Origin: Paracentrotus lividus
Lineage: Eukaryota; Echinodermata; Echinoidea; Camarodonta; Echinidae
Reading direction: 5' to 3'
Length of the DNA stretch: 64,000 nt
Assembly: GCA_940671915.1 (NCBI GenBank)
Contig: CALNVZ010002100.1
Coordinates: 1,427,005 to 1,491,004 of the forward strand
Within the stretch, counting starts at the first letter, position 1. Each line of letters opens with the position of its first letter. Shown one piece after another: positions 47,822-59,972 of this stretch. Below the pieces are notes generated by a model that was not told where the DNA came from, made no database searches, and saw only the letters and a program-made list of their open reading frames with translations. A program made the translations under genes and the position numbers.

Positions 47822-49392
47822 TTAACATGTAGAGTATCTCAGCCACTCTCGATGCTCTTTGAGAATACTCTGTCTCAACAGAATGAACAATTAGATTTAA
47901 AAGAAAGATGTTTACATGTTACATAAGTGTGAGTGAATATGAACATCATCAAGGTGATTTTTGTCTCCCAGCAACTGGGTGGAATGAATGGATATGTGAT
48001 GGGCAAAATCAGTGCCAATTATTTTTTCCCCATTTTTAAATGTATGTGCCTGACCATTCTGAGCAATGTTTTAAAAAGTTCAATTTTGCTTTATCTTTTT
48101 TGTTCATATTGTTGTTGTGAGGTATGGGGGAAGAGTAATACATATATCTATTTTTCCTTTTTAATACAGGTTGCAGGCAAGAAAGGAGAGAGTCACTGAC
48201 ACAAGACAATCACATCTTCCAAGAAGACCCTTGTTTAGTTGATACATGCCTTACCTGTTTTTATTTATATTTGGAGCGATAACTTTCATCCTGAAACTAA
48301 GAAAGTTTGTTGGATGTGAGAGATCTAGATACAATGTTCCTGTATGTGCTGTTAATACATGTACAATCAACACAGGCTTTTTTTTATAAAATAAAGGACA
48401 AGAGTTACTTCCTCAGACGTCACTGTAGAGTGTATGAGGTACTATTTGATAGTGAATTTACAATCTCATTTGAAAATTAGTTGCAATTTGAATTCTAGAT
48501 CTAAATGTGCCACATATTGATGGACACGTGAAGTGATCAATGAGGTGGCATTTTGTTTTTTGTTTGAAAATGATAGATAAAATATGTCCACCAATCTTTG
48601 AATTGATTTTCAGTGAAAACATCATCGTCATTATAGAAGAACAGTACTTGTACTGGTTACTTTAGATATTCTTGTCATGTTTTGGAGGCTCACAGTATTC
48701 AGAATATGTTCTTGCATTTGATTAAACAGATTTTTCTTTTGTGTAGCACTTGAATACTCTTTCAACAGCTCTCTTCTTTAGTTCATAGACCAACAAGGAA
48801 TGTCCAATTGTAACATATTTTTGAAGGCAGTCCATGTTGATTACATTTTTAAGAGCAATTCCATCATTACAATAAAAATTTTGTTGGTAACAAGATGTGA
48901 TACTTTTATGACTTTTGTCATATATAGTAATTTGTGGAAAGAACCAATCCCTACTAAAGGTTGTTCATTTGAAGAGGGACTGTGTATTACTGAACAATGT
49001 CCAGTTTGAATAAGCTTATAATTGAAACCTACAAAAATAATTTTAATTTCTGTATGGATAGGTTTTGAAATGTTGTCATCAGTGTACAAAAGGCAACTAA
49101 TGTGAGAAGTGCAAATTACTACATTTAGCAAAATAAATGATCTCTTTTTCCACATACAACCTCTTCTGAATGGAAACGTAAAAAGTTTTATTGTATTTGT
49201 GGGCATAGTTTACAATTTATCATGTCTAATCCAAGGGTTGATTTTGTCTAAGGACATATTTAAAACTCCTTATTGCAGTCATTAGAATTGTATTCTTCAT
49301 TTTTTCCATTCCAATGTATACCCTTCATGTGCCCATTCACAGTATCCTGTATTTTGCTGTACCTACATAACAGTAAGGTAATTTTCAAAATA

Positions 49393-49631
49393 CTGTATTC
49401 GCTGTTATTTCTGTGCTATTAAATTTTCGTGATGAGCGGCCTCAAAGAATATTTACAGGTTCTTGAATTCGCGCTGCATGTTACTTTTGTTAGTAAGCAC
49501 GCAATTGAACACACCCAATACATGCATAAAAAAGCATGCTCATATATTCGCGGGTTTATAAATGCGCACCCGCCGATCTTCTCGCGAAATCCACAAAAAT
49601 TAATGTACCGTGAATATTTCCATGATTACAG
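49393..49631. mobile_element. TA-flanked MITE of 239 bp (unit B only)
   Basis: Ends CTGTATTC and GATTACAG (complement CTGTAATC), with TA on each side. Unit A has the empty site caaaaTAagacatg at 22515-22528. Confidence 0.85.
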
Positions 49632-50140
49632 TAAGACATGACATTGACAATTTGCATTTTAACTGTTCCTGTATGAAAATAGTACTGTCAAATTTTGTAA
49701 TGTTGTACAAATTATAGAAATATTTGGGAATGTCCCATGCACATCCCTCTCCCCCTCTCTCTTGTACACAATATGCATTCAGTGCTGATCTTGTCTATGA
49801 ATTGGTAATGGCAATGAAGAAAAGTATATTTAAAAAAAAAAAAATTGAAAAATAACAATTTCTGCAGTCTCAGTTCTGCAGAAATTGATCATTGGCTTAT
49901 TGATTGTGTCGTTGAGAAATTACATTTTTGTTTTCAGTTTTCATACATATTTGTCAAGGAAATTCCCTGAATGATTATGTAGGATTCAACACACTAACTC
50001 GAGACTCAGAATTTATGTTTTTTTTTTTTTCTCAGATCATTTTATGAAATGTAACTTATAATAAATAACATTTTAGGGAAAATAAATCCATTAACTTGGC
50101 AACCGGCCCAACTCTACCAGTTACTAAGTGTACATGAAAT

Positions 50141-50758
50141 ATGTTATTGTTTGGGAAATTCCAAAACATATGCAAACTGTGCATTGGTAAATATGTATTG
50201 GTTCATATGTTAAAACATAAAATTGTAAATCATATTTACACTGTACAAATAAAAATGAATTTCAAAGAAATTAAGCATTTTTTCTGAATTTTTATTACAA
50301 AAATAGCCTTTCTGAAATGAAAAAAAAAAAGAGCGTTCTGTAGCGCAGTCTACTCCTATTATTACAACAACTGATACAACAGGATTTTCATGTTACACAA
50401 TGTTCCTTGTTATGACAAGAGTGGACTAATATTAACAAGATATTACAATATGTTATTGTTTGGGAAATTCCAAAACATATGCAAACTGTGCATTGGTAAA
50501 TATGTATTGGTTCATATGTTAAAACATAAAATTGTAAATCATATTTACACTGTACAAATAAAAATGAATTTCAAAGAAATTAAGCATTTTTTCTGAATTT
50601 TTATTACAAAAATAGCCTTTCTGAAATGAAAAAAAAAAGAGCGTTCTGTAGCGCAGTCTACTCCTATTATTACAACAACTGATACAACAGGATTTTCATG
50701 TTACACAATGTTCCTTGTTATGACAAGAGTGGACTAATATTAACAAGATATTGCAATG
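50141..50758. repeat. 309-bp tandem duplication (unit B only)
   Basis: 50141-50449 and 50450-50758 are nearly identical, differing at poly-A length and about one base. The corresponding unit A sequence (about 23216-23480) is single copy. Confidence 0.95.
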
Positions 50759-50947
50759 TAACTTATGTACAATAATATTCATATGAATGATTTTAACCTT
50801 TTATAAGTATAGTCAACTCACATAACTAAAAAGGAAAAACAAAGGTCCATTTCAGGTTATTTTCTCTTTATAGTCTACTGTTTTCAAGCCTTCATACATC
50901 AAAACTCCATCATTAATAAATTTTACTTAGAAAAGGATGACTATATA

Positions 50948-51408
50948 GTGTGTCTCAGAAAGAACTGTACACTTTTGAAATAACAAAATGATATATATTT
51001 TGTTCTTGGGGGGAAAATATTCATATATAGAGAAAGCTTATATCCTCAATTATCATTTGGCACCAAAAAATCCAAAAATGATGCATGCTTCAATGAGCAA
51101 TGCCCACTTTTGTGAAGGACACAAAAACAAGGCTGCGCAGGAATTCGCTATGCATTTACCACCTGTCAATGGACGGCCATGAGCAATAAAACTGTGAATC
51201 GGCTAACAAAGACAAAATAAACCAAAAGACAAAAAACAAACATTAATAATTTGAAAACAGCAAGGTTGTCCATTACATTTTTGCATAATATTGATGTTTA
51301 TTTCTGACTATTGGTTTATTTTGTCTTTGTTAGCCGATTCACGCCATTATTGCTCTTTATCCCTCATGGCTGTCCATAGGCAGGTGGTAAATGCATAGGG
51401 ACACACTG
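50948..51408. mobile_element. Mariner-like MITE, unit B copy
   Basis: Uninterrupted relative of 23673-32511. Shares GAAAGAACTGTAC, GCTGCGCAGGAATTCGCTAT and GGACGGCCATGAG motifs. The right end is GGGACACACTG. Confidence 0.85.
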
Positions 51409-51487
51409 CACATATCTACGTTTCACCATTCTCACCATCTTCAAGAGAATGATGACAATGAATTAAGAATATACACTATGAGAATCT

Positions 51488-53404
51488 GCGTACCTGGAAA
51501 GTGGCTTAAAAAGGGATGAATTTGGAAGTAGGAGGAGACTCGTTACTAGGGGAAGGTATTCATCCCAAATTCATCCCTATTTCCAGTTTTATGAGGCAAT
51601 TACCTGTCAGGTCGTAAACGTATCAAAGATGGGCATTGAGGGTGAAAATATTGTGATTTTGGGGTGACTTCGCATTTTATTACAGTGCCATCCCGATTTG
51701 TCCTCGAAGGCTTTTCCTTCTTCTTCAGTTTCATGCAGGGGTACTTCACATTTTGATTCATCGGAAATCTTGTTACGAAAGAAGAAGAAGGAGGAAACAC
51801 ATTGAAACACATAAGGAAGAGAAGAAAAACAAAGAAAGAGAGGAAAACAATTAAATATAAGTAGAGGGGAAAAAAACGAGGAAATACATGAAGAAATAGA
51901 GGAAAAACAATAAAATACATCAGGAAAGAGAGGAAAAACAATGAAATACAAAAGGAAAGACAGGAAAACAAAGAAATACAAAAAGAAAATAGAGGAAAAC
52001 AATGAAAAACATAAGGAAGGAGAGGAAAAACAAAGAGATACATAAAAAAAGAGAGGAAAAACAGAAATAAATGACAAAATAACGGAAAAACAAAGAAATA
52101 CATGTAGGAAAGAGTGGAAAACAAAGAAATACAAAAATAAATAGAGGAAAACAATGAAATACATAAGGAAAGAGAGGAAAACAATGAAATACATAAGGAA
52201 TGAGGGGAAAACCAAGAAATACATAAGAAAAGAAAGGAAAAACAATGAAATACATAAGGAAAGAGAGGAAAAACAATGAAATAAATGAAATAAATGAAAT
52301 AGAAGAAAAACAAAGGAATACATAAGAAAAGAAAAACAAAGAAATACAAAAAGAAATAGAGGAAAAACAATGAAATATAAGGAAAGAGAGGAAAACAATG
52401 AAATACATAAGGAAAGAGAGGAAAACAATAAAATACACAAGGAATGAGGGGGAAACCAAGAAATACATAAGAAAAGAAAGGAAAAACAATGAAATACATA
52501 AGGAAAGAGAGGAAAAACAATGAAATACTTAAGGAAATAGAAGAAAAACAAAGGAATACATAAGAAAAGAAAAACAAAGAAATGCATAAAGAAATAGAGG
52601 AAAAACAATGAAATATAAGGAAAGAGAGGAAAACAATGAAATACATAAGGAAAGAGAGGAAAACAATAAAATACAAAAGGAATGAGGGGAAAAAACAAAG
52701 AAATACATGAAGAAATAGAGGAAAAACAATGAAATACATAAGGAAAGAGAGGAAAACAATGAAATACTTAAGGAAATAGAAGAAAAACAAAGATATACAT
52801 AAAAAATGGAAAAACAAAGAAATAAAGGAAAGATGATAAAATACATAAAGAAAGGGAAAAAACAAAGAAATACATAAGGAAGGAGAAGAAAAACAAAGAA
52901 ATACATAAGGAAAGAGAGGGAAAACAAAGAAATACATAAGGAGAGAAGGAAAGACAAAGATATACATAAATAAATTAGAGGAGAAAGAAGAAAAATGAAG
53001 GAAGGAGAGAGAGAGAGAAAAGAGAAATTACAAAGAAATGGTTGAAGATTAGTTTCTTTTCAGTGTTATGTGAAATGCCCCATCAGAACCAAAAGTATTT
53101 GCAGGCTGCACTCACGAAGGACATTCTGGTAATAAAATCTGCCAAAGCTCGATTTACTATTTTTTAAACCTATTTTCATCCTCCTCAAGAATGTGCTACG
53201 AAGTTGATGGTTTTACGATGTGACAGCTTTATTATCCAAAATGGATGAATTGGATGTTAAAATAGGATGAATTTTGTTCAGTAATCCCACTGGCCCTCCC
53301 TTAGCAACAGAATTGCTCTCAATGGGCTGTAACCCTAAATTCATCCCCAAGTCACCTCTCTTTAACCATTTTATCACGCTCCAACAATACCGGAACCAGG
53401 TACG
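51488..53404. mobile_element. Inverted-repeat element filled by a purine minisatellite (unit B only)
   Basis: Ends TACCTGG and CCAGGTA, with inverted AGGGATGAATTTGG-like blocks inside each end (51514 and near 53330). Most of the interior is the minisatellite 51780-52980. Unit A lacks the element near 32570. Confidence 0.65.
51780..52980. repeat. AAATACATAAGGAAAGAGAGGAAAACAATG-type minisatellite
   Basis: About 40 degenerate units of 28-32 bp with no stop codon on the complementary strand. A short run of the same unit (AATACATAAG, ACAATGAAATACACAAGG) occurs at 25290-25345, so the satellite exists elsewhere in the window. Confidence 0.95.
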
Positions 53405-53618
53405 GTAGATGTTCATAGTGATAGGACCTAAAAATATGCTTTGCAGTCACTAAACAATACAATTTTTACTGAAGTAATACATTGTTATATCAGTATGCAT
53501 TATGTTTCTCCAGTAAACAACATATCATGTATTTGTAGTTTATTGACAACCAAAGGAACAATTACATATATCTCGGTGATCCCATCCCGATATGTTGATA
53601 TGCTCTTCCTTCACTATA

Positions 53619-54284
53619 CAGTGCATCCCATAAAGAACTATACACTTTTGACCAGGCTACCAAATTAAAAATATGTAATTCTTGGGGAAAGAGTTTAGAT
53701 CTATATAAAGCCCATGTCCTCAACTATCATTATGACAAAAGAAATTAAGAAAATAATGCATTCTTCAGTGAGCAATGCCCACTTTTATGAAGGACACAAA
53801 AAACAGCCTGCGCAGGAATTTGCTATTCATTTATCCCCTGGGTATGGTATGCCTAAAAGGTTTCAAGTAATAATGGAATAAATCGGCTAACAAAGACAAA
53901 AATAAACTGAAGTCAGAGCAAAAATCAATGATATGAAAACAAAACAGTGAAAAACTACATTTTGCATAATATTGATTGTTTATTCCTGACTTTTGATATA
54001 TCTTTTACTCTGTTAGATGATTCATTCCATTGTTTCTTTGAATCCTTCTTGGCATGCCAAACCCAGATGGTAAATGAATAGCGAATTTCTGCGCAGGCTA
54101 TTTTTTGTGTCCTTCATAAAAGTGGGCATGGATCACTGAAGAATGCGTTATTTTCAGAATTTTTATGTCATAATGATAGTTGAGGATATGAGCTTTATAT
54201 GCATCTAAACCTTTCCCCCAAGAATCACATATTTTTAAATTGGTAGCCTTGTCAAAAGTGTATAGTTCTTTTTGGGATGTAATG
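53619..54284. mobile_element. TA-flanked mariner-like MITE (unit B only)
   Basis: Ends CAGTGCATCCCATAAAGAAC and complement of CATTACATCCCAAAAAGAAC, with long inverted arms. Related to the MITE at 50948. Its right TA is also the left TA of the next element. Confidence 0.85.
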
Positions 54285-54286
54285 TA

Positions 54287-54724
54287 CAGTGCGTATAAAA
54301 AAAGGGCACCCCGATAATCCATTTTTAGAGGGCCCATATTCCAAGCTCATTTGTTTTAGCTGATAACATATACTCAAAGACAACTCTCTACCTTTCCAAC
54401 GATAAGTTTCTTGAATCATAAATGAAAAATATAATTGAGTAAATTGCAAATGAAGATGACAGCTTTCCAAGTTTTCTATCATATAATTGATAGAATGAAA
54501 ATGAGAAAAAAACCCCCCAAAACTTGGAAAAAAATGATTTAGTACCTGTCACCTTCATTTGCAATTCATTTGGCTATGCGTTACATTTGTGATTCAAGAA
54601 TGGTATCATTGTAAAGGTGAGGAGTTTGTCTTCAATTATATGCTAGAAACAAATATCTAAAATAGATGAACTGGGAATATGGCCCCTCCAAAAACGGATT
54701 ACCTTCTTTTCTATTTAAGCACTG
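54287..54724. mobile_element. TA-flanked MITE abutting the previous one
   Basis: Ends CAGTGCGTATAAA and complement of CAGTGCTTAAATA. Inner arms share GGCCCATATTCC-like and TAATCCATTTTT-like blocks in inverted orientation. Confidence 0.85.
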
Positions 54725-55216
54725 TAGAACTCAAACATCTGAAAACATAGAGTTAACCAAAAAAATTATTAAATGTAGAAAAAAGGAAACACCTGTGCAA
54801 AACAATGCATGTGTAAAAGATAGAAATTGACTGGATTTCCCTGTAGTCATTGAATTTTCTCATCTCACATTAGTCAAGAGCCCCCAAACATGCCTACTAT
54901 AACATGTATGCCTGTTATGCTGATCATAAGTGCGTGCATGGATTTATTCCTGAAAAATGTTCCAGCTCTACTTCACACAATGTCATACTTTCTACTCCTG
55001 ATCTATCCTCAAGGCAGCTATAAAGTTTCTTCCATCAGAGAAGATTTAGACGAATTCGGTTTGGGTGATGTTTTGTCTTGTGGCGCCATGGCTGGAGAGC
55101 TTCTTGCATAGTATAGTCTGGACTGAGCCTCATTTTTAGTTTCTGAATAGTCATGCCTCTGTGCCTTTAGAAGCAATCCAAGGTTTTCTTAGTCCACTAG
55201 TTTCAAGATTGAGGCA

Positions 55217-56549
55217 TCATTTTTTAGTTTCTGAATAGTCCTTGAGCACATCTGATATATGGTCGTTGTGTGTCTTGAATTTTCGCTGACCTTTCCTGTT
55301 CGGTTTCTTTCTCTGTGGTGCATTCTGGGAAAAAAGAAAGAAAAGTCCAGTTTTCATACATGCTGTGGAAGGTTCGGTACATAAGAAATCTAAAATCAAT
55401 ATTGGTATTGAGGGCACTGGCTTCTAAAGGGTTAAAAACAATATAATATTATTTTAAAAGATAACTTATATGGATTTGAGATTATTCAACTTTTTCAAGT
55501 TCGATTGTAATTTAATTTCTTAAAATCTGGCTTTTGACCAAAAACTGTATCATGTAAGTTTTTTCAAGTACATCAAGGAAATTGTTGATTTCTTGTTGTT
55601 ATTGCAGTATCTGAGCTTATAGCAGTAGTGTTAATAGAATAAAAGTATGGTGACATGACACATAAAATACTGGGTGTACCAGAAAAAAGGAAACCCAAGT
55701 TTGATCATCAATAATTTCAAAAATATGACAGTGGTGATTATGATGTTTATTTCACTGGAAATTGCAACTCATTATCACTGTATTGATATATCTTTCAGCT
55801 CACCAATATCACGCATCACTGAACCCCATTGTTCTGAAAATTGTGATTGATGCACTGTCATGCTTCGTACATCATCCACGGTTAACTGAAGGTTCTCTGG
55901 TTTGTCATGAGCAGTAACATGATGAAATTACCTGGATAGTAAGATTGACGGACTAAATAAGTAGGCATTTCCAACCCATTTATCAAAACCATTTATTCAA
56001 AGTCACTGGAATGCTTTACTTAGAATTGCTAAACACATTTAAGCAACTCATCTCAAGGAGCATAAAAGAGAACTGAGAAATGGTAATGTGTTGCACTTTC
56101 CAGTGATATAAACTTCATAACTACCACTGAAATATTTTTGATATTATTGATGATCAAAGTTGCGTTCCCTTTCCAAGCACATTCGAACAAACCATCTCAA
56201 GGTGCATGAAAGTGAACCACGCACAATTTTACAAGACTTTTTCAGAACATGGGGTTCAGCGATGCGTGTTTTTGATGAGCTAAAAGAGGTATCATTAGAA
56301 TGGTAATGAGTTGCACTGTTACATAATCACCATTGAAATATTTTTGAAATTATTGTTGATCATACTTGGGTTTCCTTTTTTTGGAACACCCAGTATATAT
56401 AAATATGAAAGTGCAAAAGATAAAGAAACTTACAAATTTCTTAGGTCCATGATCCTGCATTGAGTTGATGCCTTGTTTCTTGAGATAATCTTGAATCTTT
56501 TCCTCGTCCAATGAATCCACTGTAGTGCTGTTCCATAACTCCTTGAATT
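55217..56549 (-). CDS. GTF2E2: GTF2E2 last two coding exons, unit B (gene end)
   Basis: The exons on the - strand are 56549-56434 (116 nt) and 55324-55217 (108 nt with TGA). The donor is gtaagt and the acceptor cccag; the protein is identical to the unit A copy (FKELWNST...DYSETKK). If the duplication was a simple tandem one, this copy should be the one still connected to the upstream GTF2E2 exons, which would lie to the right. None is recognised before 64 kb, where a LINE and an LTR element intervene. TFIIE beta recruits and regulates TFIIH during transcription initiation. A partial repeat of the exon end (TTTTTAGTTTCTGAATAGTC) lies at 55134-55153. The intron carries a private MITE. Confidence 0.85.
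55680..56393. mobile_element. TA-flanked mariner-like MITE in the GTF2E2 intron (unit B only)
   Basis: Ends CTGGGTGTACC and GGAACACCCAG, with TA either side. Inverted AAGGAAACCCAAGT and AATAATTTCAAAAATAT blocks follow. Unit A has the uninterrupted sequence near 34930. Confidence 0.9.
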
Positions 56550-57349
56550 CTGCAGAGAGATTTAATACAAGGGAAACGATTATTATACAGATCCCCTTCT
56601 GTTTAAGCTAAATTAGTGTTGGGGTAATAATATTGAAGAAAGAAACCGTCTCAAAGTGATGGGAAAGGTTGATAACAATGCACCTTAGAACTGTTTATTC
56701 CTGTGAGATTTTGGAATCAAGAAAATGATAAGAAATTTACCAAACTCTTTTGAGAGTAACATGCACTGTGCTCAAATATGCATGGATGGGACTATGACAT
56801 ACACATGCACACAAATGTTCCGGTCCCAAACATATCATTTTTTTGGTCATATAATTGCTATGAGGGCATATGAAGAGCAATCCTTTTCAGTGGAACTTTC
56901 TACTAAATTCTTCCTAAATATCTGAAATTAATTGAAAGTTCACAATTATTTTGTTCACAGATGGTTTACCTTTCCCACTTCTCTAGATTCTCTTCAACAA
57001 AGTGCTCGGGTCCAAGTCTATTACTTTAAAGCTAGAAATATTCGTGACATGAAACTTTCGTAAATTGCCAACTGTGCAGAACCTGTACAGTGTTGGACTG
57101 GCATTCAATGCATTGTGAAGACGCTTACTAATATTGTAAATGTAATACACATTTTCATATATTGAGGGAGCTCTTTGAAACATGAAGGACTGATATTTTT
57201 GCGCTCTTAAATTTGACGGAAAATCCAACCTAATCCGCCTCTACAAAAAGGAATATTTAACCAATTTCCAGTTTTCAAGTAAGTTTGATATATTCTTCTG
57301 ACAATTTCGTTATAACATTTCATTTCGTTCATCCGAAAACCTAAAAAAA

Positions 57350-57891
57350 ATGCCAAAAGCCAGAGTTGTTACCGACGTGACTTGCAAAACGGACACACCC
57401 GACATACCAGATGCCACGCAAGCATACGCTACGGATGAATCTGTAACGGAATTCAGAAAGCAGTTCGATAAATTTTCAGCAAAGATATTGAAAAAACTGG
57501 ATACTGTTGCTACTAATGTCCTGACAATTGGAGAGGAGATAAAGGTCGTCAAAACTTCGATATCAGAGCTACAAACCGCAGCTGCAGACTCCGCTTCACT
57601 AATGGAAACATTGGAAAATGATACGATTCCCGCCCTAATTAGAAAGCAGAAGGAATGTGACCAGAGTATCCGCGACGCCATGACAGCAATGGAAATTCAT
57701 GAAAGGAAGCAAAATTTGCTTTTTTATGGTATTGAAAAGAAAAAAGATGAAAATATACAAGAAGTAGTTCGTAAAGCAATTACATCTCTCGACGTATCAG
57801 AAAGTGCATCGCGGAATATGATTTTCAACAATGTTCATCGATTGCCACGTAAACCAAATGATGAGATCAAAACACCTGACCCGATCATCGC
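57350..57891 (+). pseudogene. LINE ORF1, 5' part
   Basis: Opens with MPKARVVTD. A coiled-coil-like stretch (residues about 35-125, FDKFSAKILKKLDTVATN to IPALIRKQKE) is followed by HERKQNLLFYGIE and FNNVHRLPRK, the RRM-type nucleic-acid-binding core of L1-like ORF1 proteins. The reading frame is cut at residue 181 by the LTR element inserted at 57892 and resumes at 61660. ORF1 proteins coat LINE RNA. No other damage is seen in this part. Confidence 0.85.
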
Positions 57892-58093
57892 TGTGGCGAT
57901 ATCTGTAAAGCCTACGTGATGATATGTATTGAACGTAGGCTAGCTAGCAAAACATTAATGTGACCTCCCAGGCACGCGTGGGGTCAAAGAGTGCAACATC
58001 ATGCATGGCAAAGATCACATAATAAACGTGACTGTAAAAAACTTGTAAACCTGCAACAACTCCCGTCTCTGCCTCCATCATTCTGATAAAACA
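57892..58093 (+). repeat. 5' LTR
   Basis: Starts TGTGGCGATATC and ends GATAAAACA (TG...CA). AATAAA at 58021-58026. 202 bp; differs from the 3' LTR mainly by small indels. Confidence 0.95.
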
Positions 58094-58108
58094 TGGTATC
58101 AGAGTGGG
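58094..58108 (+). promoter_or_regulatory. tRNA primer binding site
   Basis: TGGTATCAGAGTGGG begins directly after the LTR. TGGTATCAGAG is the usual complement of a methionine tRNA 3' end in LTR retrotransposons. Confidence 0.75.
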
Positions 58109-58519
58109 TCTCTCGAATGGGAAAGAGAACCAGCTCAGGAATGGAACATTCAAGCTTCTAATCAGGCCAGTTCATTCCAATTATTCGTAATTTTAAGTTA
58201 CGAGATTATGAGACGGCAAGAGTGAAAATAGTGCACTCATTTTTGCAGGTTGACTGTGTGCATGAATAGCGAACAGCTGATTCATTGTTGTTGTTATAGT
58301 ATCGGTCAGTGCAAGAATATAAAGCACAGAGAATCGGCGCAACATGAAAACATGAATACACAATGAAAATGAACATGAATAGGGTCTAGAGTCATAATTG
58401 TTTAAAAGTACATGAGACCAGACTGTAAATGTTGCATAGTTCATCAAGAATCTAAAAAGATCTCCATAGACACGAATAAATAAAGTCAGACACAAACGAA
58501 ACGCTAGAACACAGCCAAG

Positions 58520-59204
58520 ATGTCTCAACATCTTACAAAGATTTCACCGCTAGAATTGAAAGGCAATGTAGCTGAAAACTGGAAAAAGTTTAAGCAAAAG
58601 TTTGCTCTGTACAATGTTGCCTCAGGAATGTCAGAAAAAGATGACAAGTCTCAAACTTCGATGCTTCTACATGTGTTGGCGATTCTGCCTTGGATATTTA
58701 TAATACCTTTGTATTTGCCGAGGGAGAGAGTATGAAGCTGAAAAAAGTGTTAGAGAAATTTGAGGAATATTGCATGCCTAAAAAGAATCTGACATATGAG
58801 AGACATAGATTTTTCACTAGGAATCAATTAGTGCATGAGAGTATTGATCAGTATGCAACTGAATTGTGGAATCTAGCTCAGTCGTGTGAATTTTCTTCGT
58901 TGAAAGAGAGTTTAATTCAGGATAGAATTATCTGTGGTATTTTAGACGATGGTCTAAGGGAACGTTTGTTGAGGCAAGATAATCTCACATTGGATAAAAC
59001 GTTGCAAGTTTGTCGTGCGGCTGAACAAACTCGAGTGCAGGCCAAAGCACTGAGTTCCGCAGGGGAAAACGCCTCAATTCCGGTTGATACTTTCGATAGG
59101 ACTAGGAAAAAGTTCTCCGGCAATACGACGAAACAGTCAAAACCTCAGGATGGTGCAAAGTCGAAACTTAACACCAAAATGGTTCAAGGTCAAAACCACA
59201 AAGT
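58520..59204 (+). pseudogene. Retrotransposon gag, frameshifted
   Basis: Starts MSQHLTKISPLELKG with the gag-like NWKKFKQKF. It changes frame near 58675, continues as a capsid-like region (IDQYATELWNLAQSCEF, ILDDGLRERLL) and shifts again near 59195 before the zinc knuckles. Gag would form the particle that packages element RNA. Both shifts are single-step indels with sense sequence on each side. Confidence 0.85.
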
Positions 59205-59972
59205 TGTGAAACTTGTACTAAATGCGGATACGGGCATAGCAAAGACAAATGTCCAGCGCAAGGTCAAAAATGTAATAAGTGCGGTAAGCTAAATCATTTT
59301 GCGAAAGTATGCCGAAGCAAAGTAACCAAGGTCAATAAACTTCAACACTTAGAAGTAGATTTGCAAGGTTTCATGGTTTGTATTGTAGAGTCAAAAGAAT
59401 TCAAGAAAGAGTGGATAGTCAAACTAAAAGTGAATGATCAGTTAGTAGATTTTAAACTAGACACAGGTGCGCAAGCAAACCTAATCTCTGAAACAGTCTT
59501 CAACGGACTAACACCGAAACCAAAGTTGCAAAAGTCTAAAGTGAAACTAGTAGGATACTTTGATGATAAAGCTACTCCAGTCTTAGGTAGTTGTTGTGTA
59601 CAAGTTGAGTACAAAGGAATCAAACACAAAGTTTCTTGTCTGGTAATTCATGGAAACAGAAAGCCTCTGTTAGGATTACAGACGTGTGAAGATTTGCTTC
59701 TTGTGAAAAGAGGGTTGAATGTTGAACAAATCGAACAGATAGAACTAACAGAACACACAGAACAAATCACAGATCAGAACATTGATCAAGAATGTCGAGA
59801 AGACATAAAAGACATGAGAGTAGATGTGGATGCTATTCTCCAGAGCAGTTCAGTAACAACAAACAAAAGAGAAGAAATTGTCTCTGAGACAAGAAAAGAT
59901 GATCAACTGCAAGAATTGCTAGTTGCAATCAGAAATGGTTGGCCAGAAAAAAAAGCAGCAATGTCCACTTAG
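59205..59972 (+). pseudogene. Gag zinc knuckles fused to retropepsin
   Basis: Two CCHC knuckles (CTKCGYGHSKDKC and CNKCGKLNHFAKVC) run in one frame into an aspartic protease with VDFKLDTGAQANLIS, DTGA being the catalytic motif, and later LLGLQTC. After about residue 140 the frame jumps from the protease tail straight to RKDDQLQELLVAIRNGWPE, which in relatives lies after RNase H. Reverse transcriptase and RNase H are therefore deleted. The frame is then lost at an A8 run (59947-59954). Confidence 0.85.

Larger units (their letters stand above)
43533..48199 (+). pseudogene. TXNL1: TXNL1 exons 5-8, second copy (PITH-domain half only)
   Basis: The exons are 43533-43693, 45403-45478, 46500-46604 and 48170-48199. 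Splice borders are intact and phases are identical to the complete gene; together they encode 123 aa from LIIAMSFNQ to KKGESH plus TGA. By eye 11 of 372 bases differ from unit A, and only one changes a residue (Met to Ile, SMK to SIK). The pattern is that of a protein under purifying selection or of gene conversion. Exons 1-4 are absent upstream. Ways to express it are splicing from TXNL1 exon 4 over 32 kb, or starting at an internal ATG: 43545, or 43428 in a frame open across the acceptor. Whether it is functional cannot be told from sequence alone. Confidence 0.85.
43080..56945. repeat. Segmental duplication, unit B
   Basis: Counterpart of 13340-35513 in the same order and orientation. It holds its own private insertions: 43714-44473, a dispersed repeat from 45486, 46624-47821, 49393-49631, a 309-bp tandem duplication, 51488-53404, 53619-54284, 54287-54724 and 55680-56393. 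It lacks the large unit A insertions. Confidence 0.9.

Noticed and set aside
51600..52967. 455-, 363-, 189- and 142-codon open frames on the - strand, rich in Phe, Leu, Ser and Val
   Set aside because: They run through a 30-bp purine minisatellite whose complement lacks stops in several frames; the proteins are repeat translations, not membrane proteins.
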